Positions 52,071 to 61,441 are shown, counted from the first letter of the stretch. The stretch is 64,000 nucleotides of DNA from Bin5 sp965208965 (GCA_965208965.1 OZ242384.1:4092001-4156000); one strand, 5' to 3'. Notes: generated by a model from the sequence alone, not told the origin. Made by a program: numbers and translations.

Positions 52071-52424
52071 CTAGTCAGTTCTGCCGCCGGGTGGGCCTCC
52101 TTCACTTCCCCCCTCCCAGCGCTCTACGAACACGTCCATTATGCCCCCACAGACGCCCAGGCTGTTCATGGAAATGTCTTCGGTCAGGTCAACGTGAACG
52201 GTCCGCGGAATCCCGTCATGGATGACATCCAGCCCGGCCCGAATCACATCCGCCTCACCGCAGCCTCCGCCCACCGTTCCCAGATGCCGGCCCAGCGGGT
52301 GAATTACCATCTTCGCGCCAACCTCCCTGGGTACAGAGCCCCTGGCGTCGACGATCGTTGCTACGGCAACGGATTGCTCTTCCTCAAGCATCTCCCTCAA
52401 GTAGTGGTACAGTGTTGCGGTCAA
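52071..52424 (-). CDS. XdhC N-terminal domain protein (short, stand-alone)
   Basis: 117 residues. VAVATIVDARGSVPREVGAK and LGTVGGGCGE followed by CGGIMDVFVE are the XdhC_CoxI (PF02625) motifs, but the Rossmann domain is missing. The start is TTG 52424 with AGGAATAGGAAG upstream. Single-domain versions of this kind occur next to full XdhC genes in Mo hydroxylase loci. The protein ends soon after the domain in a Gly/Pro-rich tail, so it is complete rather than truncated. Downstream of the MobA-like gene on the same strand. Confidence 0.87.
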   Translation of the reverse strand: MTATLYHYLREMLEEEQSVAVATIVDARGSVPREVGAKMVIHPLGRHLGTVGGGCGEADVIRAGLDVIHDGIPRTVHVDLTEDISMNSLGVCGGIMDVFVERWEGGSEGGPPGGRTD

Positions 52425-52579
52425 AGTCTTCCTATTCCTTTCCGCCTCTGTGCCGCGGCGGCGTGGTACGAAGCGCTAATGGTCCCGAAACGGCTCTCAA
52501 AACTCCCGCCTCAAGACCATCCGAGACAGCTCGGGCCCGTTCGCCGGTCTGAATGAGTCTTGCAGTGGCGCCCGACGCT

Positions 52580-53263
52580 TCATTCCGTCCATTCAAATTC
52601 CGATCGCAGGGACTCATACTCGGCCGGCACATCCATGTCGCGCCGAACGCAATCGCTTTCGACCACCTCGTAAACGATCTCTTCGCGAATCTCCTCCAAC
52701 AGGTCTCGAAGCGACCGCCCGCTCTCCAGATTCAGCAGGTTGGGGAAAAACCTTTGGGGCAGGTAAACGGGATGCCCGCGCCGGCGCATGAAGCTGGGTA
52801 CGACCACCGCCTCAGGGACTGCCAGTGCCCTGTCGATGATCTGCCGGATCACACCGGCTGGAATGTGCGGCTGGTCTCCCAGCGCCAGCAGGGCTCCCTT
52901 TACCGGACGACCATCTCGACGCAGGGCATCAATCCCCATTTGATATGAGCGCAGCATCTCGTTCTTCCGGTAGTCGGGATTGGAGATCGCCAAAGCGGCG
53001 CCCGGCGTCAAACGTTCGGCAATCGCTTCCCCTCGATGGCCTGTCACGACATAGACGGGAGAGGCCCCGCCGCCAGCTAGTCCGGCCGCAACCGCCTCTA
53101 TCACTGTCCCGTTTCTCCAAGGCAACAGTGGCTTGAAGCGTCCCATCCTGCTGCTGAATCCGGCTGCAGCCACCACCGCCGCCACACCCCTAAAAGTTCC
53201 AGGCGGCCCGCAAGCAGACGGCGCCGCCTTCTCTTCCGCGCGTTCAGAGAGGGCGGGAGACAA
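52580..53263 (-). CDS. MobA-like nucleotidyltransferase (molybdenum cofactor cytidylyltransferase-like)
   Basis: 227 residues from TTG 53263 (AGGAG 9 bases upstream). The frame stays open to 53362, but a GTG there overlaps the promoter -10 and cannot be the start. AAVVAAAGFSSRMGRFKPLL is the NTP-binding signature of MocA/MobA-type enzymes, followed by YVVTGHRGE, LALGDQPHI and a PSFMRRRGHPVYL segment. It probably adds CMP or GMP to the molybdenum cofactor for a hydroxylase. With the two XdhC genes it forms a Mo-enzyme maturation set without a visible target enzyme. Confidence 0.85.
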   Translation of the reverse strand: MSPALSERAEEKAAPSACGPPGTFRGVAAVVAAAGFSSRMGRFKPLLPWRNGTVIEAVAAGLAGGGASPVYVVTGHRGEAIAERLTPGAALAISNPDYRKNEMLRSYQMGIDALRRDGRPVKGALLALGDQPHIPAGVIRQIIDRALAVPEAVVVPSFMRRRGHPVYLPQRFFPNLLNLESGRSLRDLLEEIREEIVYEVVESDCVRRDMDVPAEYESLRSEFEWTE

Positions 53264-53352
53264 GGTCAACCACTCCTGAACCTGGTGACGAATGGAAGCC
53301 CTGAAGGCCGCCCGATTCGTGTGGCGAAACAGCTTTTGTCGTCCATTTGCGC

Positions 53353-53361
53353 AGTATACCA
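53353..53361 (-). promoter_or_regulatory. Extended -10 promoter of the MobA-like gene
   Basis: Minus strand TGGTATACT, the same nonamer as at 16180 and 17458. The predicted start of transcription is near 53346, downstream of the GTG that would otherwise be the longest start, and supports the shorter protein. Confidence 0.6.
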
Positions 53362-53643
53362 CAGGTCTGCATCGATCCGGCTGAGTTCAGCTTTCGGTTT
53401 GCACGCTAAACTACGTACTAGATGAGAAAGGCCGCAATTGCATTCGCCCGGTCCATGCTGAACCCGATGCCTACTCTTTGGAAACGGTTGCGCCCTCATT
53501 CTGCGGCGATACCCTTGACGGCAGTGAGAATCGCGCTTGAATTGGACAGCGCCTGCAATGCCTGTAGCCCAGGCACGGGCCCGATTTCGCACGCAAGCCA
53601 GCAACCACCAGATCGCCTGCTTTCGCTCAACTTCCACTTCGGG

Positions 53644-53652
53644 TGCTATAAT
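53644..53652 (+). promoter_or_regulatory. Extended -10 promoter giving a leaderless mRNA
   Basis: TGCTATAAT, perfect extended -10. The ATG at 53659 lies 7 bases after it, exactly where transcription should start, so the mRNA would have no leader and no SD is present. Confidence 0.65.
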
Positions 53653-53658
53653 CAGATC

Positions 53659-54414
53659 ATGCATGAATCCGTTCAATCTGCGCCCAATGGCACGTCAAAA
53701 CAGCGTCACTATGACCTGGTAAAGGATCCCCTCTACTATGTAACTTTCGGATTCTTTGCCTTGCTCACGACGGCTCTGCCTGCCGCCCTGGGACAGCCGA
53801 ATTTCCTGCCAATCGCGCAGACAGTGGCCATAACACTCTTTTTGGCGGCGCCGCTCCGGAGAGGCAGAATTGGTACTGCGCTATTAGTGCTCGCTACCTG
53901 GATCTCCCTTCAGCTCCTCGTGATGATCGCTGGCTCTGCGCTCCTGCCGCTTGTATTTGAGAGGGCAATTCATGACGGCTTCGCCTATCATCGCGCCTTG
54001 CTTGAATGGTCCGCGACCGGCCTCGGACTGCCGGGCTCCATTCTTCAAAATCCTGGTTCGCGCCTTGTCGAATTCTTCGGTATTCTCCTGGGCAGCCTGC
54101 TTTCGGCCGGTTTGGTCGGCCTCTGGTTTCTCATGCGTGCCGTGAACCAGTTCGGATACGGTATAGGACGCCTGGCCCTAGAGGGGCCGCCCGGTCTGCT
54201 TCTCGGGTTGATGCCCTGGAGGCTGGCGACGCTGGCAGGATATGCGGGCCTCGTCGCCATGCTGGCACAACCCCTATTGGTCAACATCTGGAGGCCGACG
54301 TATTACTTTGCGAGGCAGCGTCGCCTTGCTGCGGTGTCCGTTGCCCTGGTTGCCGTCGGGCTAGTTCTGGAGTTCCTCCTTCCTGGTCTTTGGCGCATTT
54401 TCTGGGTACTGTGA
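53659..54414 (+). CDS. Multi-pass membrane protein of unknown function
   Basis: 251 residues from ATG 53659; the frame is open upstream to 53422, but that part is before the promoter. About six hydrophobic segments: YYVTFGFFALLTTALPAALG, LPIAQTVAITLFLAAPL, ALLVLATWISLQLLVMIAGS, FGILLGSLLSAGLVGLWFLM, GYAGLVAMLAQPLL and SVALVAVGLVLEFLLPGL. An LLEWSATGLGLPGS loop is in the middle. No recognised family. It lies 256 bp upstream of smc on the same strand; that gap shows no gene. Confidence 0.7.
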   Translation: MHESVQSAPNGTSKQRHYDLVKDPLYYVTFGFFALLTTALPAALGQPNFLPIAQTVAITLFLAAPLRRGRIGTALLVLATWISLQLLVMIAGSALLPLVFERAIHDGFAYHRALLEWSATGLGLPGSILQNPGSRLVEFFGILLGSLLSAGLVGLWFLMRAVNQFGYGIGRLALEGPPGLLLGLMPWRLATLAGYAGLVAMLAQPLLVNIWRPTYYFARQRRLAAVSVALVAVGLVLEFLLPGLWRIFWVL

Positions 54415-54670
54415 AGCGCTGGTCTAATGGCATGGTAGTGAATTGTCGCAGTCAGTTCTACGCCTGTGGGTATAGTCCAGCTGATGGTTTCAGCACAAGT
54501 GGAAGCACGTCCTGGTCCGCGGATTGGCGCCCGGACCCCGACTTTCCCTGTCCTTCTCCCCGCGGTGCACTGCCCATCCACTTGGAAGGTCGGCAATTGC
54601 AGCCAAGGCGAAGCTCGGTAGAGCAGACTGCCAGCCCGCGGCGAAGCGTCTCCTTTTTTCTACGTCAGAT

Positions 54671-57600
54671 ATGCTTCGAATCAAGAGTGTAACCCTGAAG
54701 GGCTTCAAAACTTTCGCCCAGCAGACAGAATTCACATTCGGTTCTGGCGTAACCGCGATCGTTGGACCAAACGGATGCGGAAAGAGTAACGTTGCCGACG
54801 CCATCCGCTGGTGTCTGGGCGAGCAAAGCTTTGGACTCCTGCGCTCAAAGAAGACCGTTGACGTCATCTTTTCAGGAAGTGACAGAAAAGCCAGACAGGG
54901 AATGGCGGCAGTCAGCATCATCCTCGACAATGAAGCAGGCGAACTGAACATTGATTTCAGCGAAGTGGAGATCACCCGCCGGGCCTACCGCGACGGTGAA
55001 AACGAGTACCTGATCAACGGCCAGAAGGTTCGCTTGCAGGACATTACACAGCTGCTGGGACCCAGCGGGTTGGGAAGGCGGGCTTATGCCGTAATAGGCC
55101 AGGGGCTGATTGACAGAGTCCTCCGCCTGAGACCTGAAGAACGGCGCGTGCTTTTCGAGGAAGCAGCAGGCATTACGGGCTATCAGCAGAAACGGCACGC
55201 GGCCCTGAGACGGTTGGAGGCGACACGACTCAACCTCGACCGGGTTCGCGATGTTCTAACAGAGCTATCGCCGCGCCTATCCAGCCTGAAGAGGCAGGCA
55301 GACCGAGCTCTCGAAAGAGTTCAGATCGAAACGGACTTGAAGGAACTGCTACAGGTCTGGTACGGCTTCCAGTGGCACCGTACGATCAACGACCTCACGC
55401 AAGCCCGTCAAAAGGCCGAGCGAGACAGGATCTCCACCCACTCTCGTCGCGAAAGGTTGGACAAAGTCCGCGCCCGACTCGACGATCTGCGACTTCGCCG
55501 AGCCAGGTTGCGCGCCGAACAGGGCGAACGCAGCCAGATGAGTGAAGACCGCCACCGCCGAACAGCCGAAGTAATCCGCCGTCTAGCGGTGTCCCGGGAA
55601 CGGCTCAAACAGGTTGAAGCCCGCCAGGATGATCTGAAAGCCGAGTGCAGCCGTCTTCATTCAGATAGAAGAGTGGTGCAGCAACGGTTGGAAGAGTTGC
55701 TTGTCGAACTTGAACAGGTCCAGGGACGGCGAGACAACTGTCAGCAAACCCTTGACCGCCTTCAATTCCAGCTTGCCGAAAGGGAAAAGGAGCGGAGCGC
55801 CGCCCAGGAACGCTGGCGTGAGGCTGCTGCGGCGGCCCGCAGTGCAGAAAGCCACTTCGCCGAACTCCGCAGCCGGCTGGAGCAGGTCGATGAACGTCGC
55901 ACTGCCTTGAATGGGCGACTGGCCCACACACAGAACGATATACGACAGCGCGACGAGGCGGCCAAAAGGGCCGCTGACGAATTAACCGCGTTGGAGGCGG
56001 AACACGCTGAATACACATCCAAAGTCGACAGGGTCAATGCTGAGATTCACGCGCTAACCGATTCTGTCGAAATCGCAATCGTCGAGCTTCGAAAAGTGGA
56101 AGAGGAAGGGAACGGTGACCAGAGGGAAGTTGAGCGCCTTAAGACGCGACTCGACCTGCTGCGGCCGGTCCGCCGAGAAGGGACCGTCTACGCCAGCGCC
56201 GTGCGCTCCATTCTGGAGGCCTCGGATCAAGGCAGGCTGCAAGGGATCCTTGGGACAGTCGCCTCGCGAATTCAGGTTCCGGCCCAGCTCGAACGGGCCA
56301 TCGAAGTTGCTCTGGGGGCGGCCCTGCAGAACGTGATTGCCGAGACGTGGTGGGACGCCCGGGGCGCCATCGAATTCCTGACGAGCGCGGGCGCCGGGCG
56401 CGCCACATTTCTGCCCCTCGACCGCCTGCGATCCAGAGGTCAGATCCCGGCGCCCAGTTCCAATGGCATTCTTGGGAACGCAGCCAAGTCTGTGCAGTTC
56501 GACTCCGAAGTTTCGCCTGCAATTCATCATCTCCTGCAGCGAGTCTGGATCGCCAAAGATCTCGAGGCGGCCCGACACGCTCTTGACATGCATTCAGATC
56601 ATTACAGAAACGGCCACCGCCCCAATGACCCGGCCTCCAACTACGTCGCGTTGCCTACGGTAGTCACCCTGGAAGGCGAGATCATTCGTCCGGGCGGCGC
56701 CGTGACCGGCGGAAACGACGGCAGCCGGCAACGAAGATCCGTGCTGGCGTGGGAAAGGGAAGCGCGCGAACTGCCCGCAGAACTGGACCGTGCCAGGTCA
56801 AAGGCCCGCCTTTCCGAGGAAAAGACCCGGGCAACCCGACTTGAGGTCGAGGGGAAGACCGGCAAGAGAGCGGATCTGGAAAAACAGCGTCAAGACCTTC
56901 TCAGAGATGTCCAGAGGCGTCAAGCTGCGTTGGAACGAGCCAGGATCCACGCTGCCCGGGCCGAACAGGAAGCTGCATGGCATTTGAAGGGACTCGACCA
57001 GACCACTTCCGAGTTGGCAACCTTGGACAGGAAAGAGGAGCGGCTCAGAGCAGCCTTGAATGAGTCTGCCGTGAAGCTGGCTGAGGCACGGGAGCGGGCC
57101 ACTCTGACGGAACGGGCCGCCCAAACCGGTACAGACGGGATGCTCCGCGAGCTGGCAGACCTGCGTGCCGAGGCCGCGGTTGCGCGAGAGACCCTGAAAA
57201 ACCGGCGCGCGCTTGAGGCCGATCAAAAACGCACTCTGGTTCGGATCGAAAAAGAGCTCCGATCACAATCAGATCGACAAACGGCGCTGGTTGAGGAAGC
57301 AGACCGGTTGCACAGCGACATCAGCCGGGCATCTGCCGAGGAAAGTGAACTGGATTCCGAAGGGGATGCGCACCAGCGAAGGGCAGCTGAATTGGAGACC
57401 GAGCTGGGCCAGCTGGACCGTGACCTCGCGCGCGCCGAGGAGGAAGAGAGAGCGGGCCAGCAACTCGTCTTACAGACCGAGTCAGACTGGAATGCCTCCC
57501 GGCTCTCTTTACAACGAACTGAAGACCGCCTGCAAAGCCTTCGTCGCGAGATCCGCCAGGACTTCGGACTCGCCGAAATGGAAGAGGCAGCTGGTCTTGC

Positions 57601-58366
57601 CTATCAACCCCCCCTCCCCCTGCAGGCGCTCGTGGCTCAACTGCCTGTCGTCCAGGAGTTGCCGGCCGGACTGAAGGATGATGTGAGGGAGACGCGCGCT
57701 CGCGTACGGCGGCTTAGCAATGTCAACCCGGAGGCGCCCCAGGAGTACGAAGAGGTCGCCAGCCGCTTTCGCTTCCTCCAGACGCAGTCGGATGATCTCG
57801 AAAGGGCCGCCCGCGACTTGCAGCACGTCATCAGTGAACTGGACAACCGAATGGAGGGCGACTTGCGCCGCACATTTGCCGCAGTCTCCACCGAGTTCGA
57901 AAGTTTCTTCAAGCTGCTACTCCAGGGAGGAACGGCTCAGATCTCCATGACTGAACCCACCGACGTTTTGAATTCAGGGGTGGAGATCTTCGCCCGTCTT
58001 CCGGGTAAGCGCACTCAGAGCCTGGACCTCCTCTCCGGAGGCGAGCGCTCGTTGACCGCATGCGCTCTCGTTTTCGCCATCCTGCGCGTCAGCCCGACCC
58101 CGTTCTGCGTGCTCGACGAGGTGGATGCAACTCTGGACGATGCAAACGTTGACCGGCTCCGGGCTGCCATGGATCTGCTAAGCGAACGCACTCAGTTCAT
58201 TTTAATCACCCACAACCGGCGCACTCTCGAAATCGCCGGTGGCATTTTCGGCATTACGATGGGTGATGACGGGGTCAGCAGGGTCATAAGCCTCAGACTG
58301 GAGAAAGACGAGCTGCAGCCCGCTGAGGTGGACGAACCTGGGCTTGAGGCCGCCGTCGCCATGTGA
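54671..58366 (+). CDS. smc: Chromosome segregation protein SMC
   Basis: 1231 residues from ATG 54671; the frame extends upstream to 54524, but the conserved N-terminus MLRIKSVTLKGFKTFA begins here. Walker A is GPNGCGKSN (32-40). Long coiled coils, about 170-490 and 650-1040, flank a hinge (VYASAVRSILEASDQGRLQG to GRATFLPLDRLRS, about 510-630). The C-terminal head has the signature LLSGGERSLTA and Walker B FCVLDEVDATLDD. The homodimer works with ScpA/ScpB (not seen here) to organise and segregate the chromosome. Slightly longer than the usual 1190 residues. Confidence 0.96.
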   Translation: MLRIKSVTLKGFKTFAQQTEFTFGSGVTAIVGPNGCGKSNVADAIRWCLGEQSFGLLRSKKTVDVIFSGSDRKARQGMAAVSIILDNEAGELNIDFSEVEITRRAYRDGENEYLINGQKVRLQDITQLLGPSGLGRRAYAVIGQGLIDRVLRLRPEERRVLFEEAAGITGYQQKRHAALRRLEATRLNLDRVRDVLTELSPRLSSLKRQADRALERVQIETDLKELLQVWYGFQWHRTINDLTQARQKAERDRISTHSRRERLDKVRARLDDLRLRRARLRAEQGERSQMSEDRHRRTAEVIRRLAVSRERLKQVEARQDDLKAECSRLHSDRRVVQQRLEELLVELEQVQGRRDNCQQTLDRLQFQLAEREKERSAAQERWREAAAAARSAESHFAELRSRLEQVDERRTALNGRLAHTQNDIRQRDEAAKRAADELTALEAEHAEYTSKVDRVNAEIHALTDSVEIAIVELRKVEEEGNGDQREVERLKTRLDLLRPVRREGTVYASAVRSILEASDQGRLQGILGTVASRIQVPAQLERAIEVALGAALQNVIAETWWDARGAIEFLTSAGAGRATFLPLDRLRSRGQIPAPSSNGILGNAAKSVQFDSEVSPAIHHLLQRVWIAKDLEAARHALDMHSDHYRNGHRPNDPASNYVALPTVVTLEGEIIRPGGAVTGGNDGSRQRRSVLAWEREARELPAELDRARSKARLSEEKTRATRLEVEGKTGKRADLEKQRQDLLRDVQRRQAALERARIHAARAEQEAAWHLKGLDQTTSELATLDRKEERLRAALNESAVKLAEARERATLTERAAQTGTDGMLRELADLRAEAAVARETLKNRRALEADQKRTLVRIEKELRSQSDRQTALVEEADRLHSDISRASAEESELDSEGDAHQRRAAELETELGQLDRDLARAEEEERAGQQLVLQTESDWNASRLSLQRTEDRLQSLRREIRQDFGLAEMEEAAGLAYQPPLPLQALVAQLPVVQELPAGLKDDVRETRARVRRLSNVNPEAPQEYEEVASRFRFLQTQSDDLERAARDLQHVISELDNRMEGDLRRTFAAVSTEFESFFKLLLQGGTAQISMTEPTDVLNSGVEIFARLPGKRTQSLDLLSGGERSLTACALVFAILRVSPTPFCVLDEVDATLDDANVDRLRAAMDLLSERTQFILITHNRRTLEIAGGIFGITMGDDGVSRVISLRLEKDELQPAEVDEPGLEAAVAM

Positions 58367-58493
58367 CATTGAGTTGCTTGACGGACCGACCCAATCAGAG
58401 GAATCGCCCCGCGGCCAGTGGCTGTGCCTGCATCGCTGCGCCTATTGGGGCCTGAATTACAGGCTTGCATTCGCACAGGAAATGCCTTCCCAC

Positions 58494-58521
58494 TTGCCAG
58501 CGAATTCGGAAACAGTATAAT
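58494..58521 (+). promoter_or_regulatory. Promoter of the DUF4399-repeat gene
   Basis: TTGCCA (58494-58499), 16-base spacer, TATAAT (58516-58521). The predicted start near 58528 leaves a leader of about 84 nt before ATG 58612. Confidence 0.7.
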
Positions 58522-58611
58522 TCCATGTGGGAAACTGCCGAAAGACGATCGGCAATCTGTCAGTTGATCTGACGATACATACTACGACATTTACTCCGAC
58601 GGAGCGTCTAA

Positions 58612-61290
58612 ATGAACAGAGTTCACCCCTTGATCCGAGTCGGCGGCCCTATCCTGGGCCTTCTAATTCTCATCTATTTTATCAACTCGGCAGTCGATAC
58701 TTTTCGCGCCGATCTGAAGTCGGCCCGCGACGCGGAAAGGCAAGCGACTCTGGCAGCCGCCGAAGTCGAATCGGAAGCTGAGGCTGAACAGGATACTGAT
58801 GAGGAGGCAACGTCCGAGGCTCCATCACAGGACGAAGAGAGCCAGGAGGAGCCTGTCCTGCCCGAGGTATTCTTCCGGCAGCCTACCAGCAACGCAATCG
58901 TACCGCCCACTTTTGTCGTGAAGATGGGTGCTGTAGGGGTGACGGTTGACCCGTCAGGCGATGTAGTTCCCGGATCGGGGCACATGCACATTCTCGTCGA
59001 TACCGATTTCATCCCTGCCGGGGAGATCATCCCCACCGACGAGCACCATCTCCACTTCGGAGACGGTTCGCTTGAGGCGGAACTGACGCTCACGCCCGGT
59101 GAACACACTCTGCATCTTCAGTTCGCTGACGGCCTCCACACGGCCCTGGAAGGGGACCAGTACCGCGACACCATTATCGTCTTCGTCGAAGAAGACGCCC
59201 CCAAACAGTCCGTTGCCTTCTTTGATCCTCTTGACGGCACGACAGTCACCTCACCCTTAAAAGTCGTGATGACGGCTGCAGGCCTCGTCGTCGAGCCCTC
59301 CGGTGAAGTCAACGACGGCGCAGGACACTTCCACATCCTCGTCGACACAGACTTCATCCCGGCCGGCGAAGTCATCCCGACCGACGAACAGCACCTCCAC
59401 TACGGCAAGGGCCAGACAACGGTCTCCGTCGAGCTGGAACCGGGCGAGCACACTCTCCGCCTGCAGTTCGCCGACGGCCTTCACACAGCTTTGGAGGGCG
59501 ACCAGTACCGCGACACCATCACCGTCGTCGTCGAAGAAGGCGATGCAACCCCGGCGGTCAGCTTTGCACAACCCGCCGACGGCGCAACAGTCAACTCTCC
59601 TTTCGAGGTCGTGATGGCGGCTACCGGACTCATTGTCGAGCCCTCCGGTGAAGTCAACGAAGACGCAGGACATTTCCACATCCTCGTCGACACCGACTTC
59701 ATCCAGGCCGGCCTAGTCATACCCACCGACGAACAGCACCTCCACTACGGCAAGGGCCAGACAACGGTCTCCGTCGAGCTGGAACCGGGCGAGCACACTC
59801 TCCGCCTGCAGTTCGCCGACGGCCTTCACACAGCTTTGGAGGGGGACCAGTACCGCGACACCATTATCGTCTTCGTCGAAGAAGACGCCCCCAAACAGTC
59901 CGTTGCCTTCTTTGATCCTCTTGACGGCACGACAGTCACCTCACCCTTAAAAGTCGTGATGACGGCTGCAGGCCTCGTCGTCGAGCCCTCCGGTGAAGTC
60001 AACGACGGCGCAGGACACTTCCACATCCTCGTCGACACAGACTTCATCCCGGCCGGCGAAGTCATCCCGACCGACGAACAGCACCTCCACTACGGCAAGG
60101 GCCAGACAACGGTCTCCGTCGAGCTGGAACCGGGCGAGCACACTCTCCGCCTGCAGTTCGCCGACGGCCTTCACACAGCTTTGGAGGGCGACCAGTACCG
60201 CGACACCATCACCGTCGTCGTCGAAGAAGGCGATGCAACCCCGGCGGTCAGCTTTGCACAACCCGCCGACGGCGCAACAGTCAACTCTCCTTTCGAGGTC
60301 GTGATGGCGGCTACCGGACTCGTCGTCGAACCTTCCGGTGAAGTCAACGAAGGCGCAGGACACTTCCACATCCTCGTCGACACCGACTTCATCCAGTCCG
60401 GCCTAGTCATACCCACCGACGAACAGCACCTCCACTACGGCAAGGGCCAGACAACGGTCTCCGTCGAGCTGGAACCGGGCGAGCACACTCTCCGACTACA
60501 GTTCGCCGACGGCCTCCACACAGCTTTGGAAGGCGAACAGTACCGTGACACCATCACCGTCGTCGTCGAAGAAGGAGACCCAGCCCCATCGGTCAGTTTT
60601 GAGCAACCCGCCGACGGCGCAACAGTCAACTCTCCTTTCGAGGTCGTGATGGCGGCTACCGGCCTCGTCGTCGAACCTTCCGGTGAAGTCAACGAAGGCG
60701 CAGGACACTTCCACATCCTCGTCGACACCGACTTCATCCAGTCCGGCCTAGTCATACCCACCGACGAACAGCACCTCCACTACGGCAAGGGCCAGACAAC
60801 GGTTTCCGTCGAGCTGGAGCCGGGCGAGCACACTCTCCGCCTGCAGTTCGCCGACGGCCTCCACACCGCTCTGGAGGGCGACCAGTACCGTGACACCATC
60901 ACCGTCATCGTTGAAGCTGGCCCGTCGACCGCACAGGGGGGGATCGCCTCCGAGCAACTGGACCAGGAGACCATTGACCTGGCCATCGAGTCCATGATAA
61001 GGACTGGCTGCAACAGCTGCCACTTCACGACCGGGCTCCCTGAGGCTGACAGTGCAATGCTAGGACCCGACCAGACGAACTTGGGAGCGATTGCCGGCAC
61101 ACGTCGTGAAGGCTATACTGCAGAGGAGTACCTTCGGGAGGCGATTCTTGAGCCGAGCGCCTTTATCGTTGAAGAGTGCCCTCTCGGACCGTGTCTGCAG
61201 GTGATGCCTGAAAACTACGGAGAGCAGCTGTCCGAAGAGGAAATAGACGCCATCGTCGCCTATCTTCTTTCCCTCACGACCGACGAGTAA
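58612..61290 (+). CDS. Membrane-anchored protein with six DUF4399 repeats and a C-terminal c-type haem domain
   Basis: 892 residues. N-terminal signal anchor (PILGLLILIYFINSAV, 13-28), an acidic linker rich in Glu/Ala/Ser (about 45-83), then six repeats of 110-115 residues starting near 84, 196, 312, 426, 542 and 657. Each has GHFHILVDTDF, IPTDEQHLHYGKGQ and PGEHTLRLQFADGLHTALEG, the His-rich DUF4399 pattern. The last 120 residues hold a CNSCH haem-c motif (800-804) and a later VMPENYG that could give the axial Met, as in cytochrome c. It should lie outside the membrane. DUF4399 has no known function. Weak SD GGAG. Confidence 0.88.
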   Translation: MNRVHPLIRVGGPILGLLILIYFINSAVDTFRADLKSARDAERQATLAAAEVESEAEAEQDTDEEATSEAPSQDEESQEEPVLPEVFFRQPTSNAIVPPTFVVKMGAVGVTVDPSGDVVPGSGHMHILVDTDFIPAGEIIPTDEHHLHFGDGSLEAELTLTPGEHTLHLQFADGLHTALEGDQYRDTIIVFVEEDAPKQSVAFFDPLDGTTVTSPLKVVMTAAGLVVEPSGEVNDGAGHFHILVDTDFIPAGEVIPTDEQHLHYGKGQTTVSVELEPGEHTLRLQFADGLHTALEGDQYRDTITVVVEEGDATPAVSFAQPADGATVNSPFEVVMAATGLIVEPSGEVNEDAGHFHILVDTDFIQAGLVIPTDEQHLHYGKGQTTVSVELEPGEHTLRLQFADGLHTALEGDQYRDTIIVFVEEDAPKQSVAFFDPLDGTTVTSPLKVVMTAAGLVVEPSGEVNDGAGHFHILVDTDFIPAGEVIPTDEQHLHYGKGQTTVSVELEPGEHTLRLQFADGLHTALEGDQYRDTITVVVEEGDATPAVSFAQPADGATVNSPFEVVMAATGLVVEPSGEVNEGAGHFHILVDTDFIQSGLVIPTDEQHLHYGKGQTTVSVELEPGEHTLRLQFADGLHTALEGEQYRDTITVVVEEGDPAPSVSFEQPADGATVNSPFEVVMAATGLVVEPSGEVNEGAGHFHILVDTDFIQSGLVIPTDEQHLHYGKGQTTVSVELEPGEHTLRLQFADGLHTALEGDQYRDTITVIVEAGPSTAQGGIASEQLDQETIDLAIESMIRTGCNSCHFTTGLPEADSAMLGPDQTNLGAIAGTRREGYTAEEYLREAILEPSAFIVEECPLGPCLQVMPENYGEQLSEEEIDAIVAYLLSLTTDE
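59142..60321. repeat. 690-bp-offset tandem duplication inside the DUF4399 gene
   Basis: Bases 59142-59631 recur at 59832-60321 with no difference found on reading line by line (about 490 bp at an offset of 690). The offset equals two repeats (230 codons), so repeats 2-3 were copied to make repeats 4-5. Flanking repeats differ at many silent sites, showing that the duplication is recent or kept homogeneous by conversion. Confidence 0.85.
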
Positions 61291-61323
61291 ATCTCAGTTT
61301 CACTACTCCCTGGAAAAGAAAAT

Positions 61324-61351
61324 CCCCTGACGTTCCAATGAACGTCAGGGG
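61324..61351 (-). terminator. Rho-independent-type terminator for the small minus-strand gene
   Basis: A perfect 11-bp inverted repeat, CCCCTGACGTT (61324-61334) and AACGTCAGGGG (61341-61351), around a 6-base loop. On the minus strand it is followed by ATTTTCTTTTCC, a T-rich tail. It may also help end the plus-strand DUF4399 transcript, which stops 34 bp before it. Confidence 0.75.
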
Positions 61352-61441
61352 AAATGATGCCTGCTCTGTCTTACCGGTTCCCGTTTCGGAAGCTACCTCC
61401 AAGATACGGTCAGGTACTTTTCCAACTGCACTATCCGCACC

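Noticed and set aside
53264..53362. Longer N-terminus of the MobA-like protein starting GTG 53362
   Set aside because: The GTG overlaps the TGGTATACT promoter element, so the mRNA should begin downstream of it.
59118..60761. Series of repeated minus-strand frames in the DUF4399 gene
   Set aside because: They repeat only because the plus-strand gene repeats; no ribosome sites or domains.
58861..60930. CRISPR-like array
   Set aside because: The repeats are 330-345 bp coding units without spacers; they encode protein domains.
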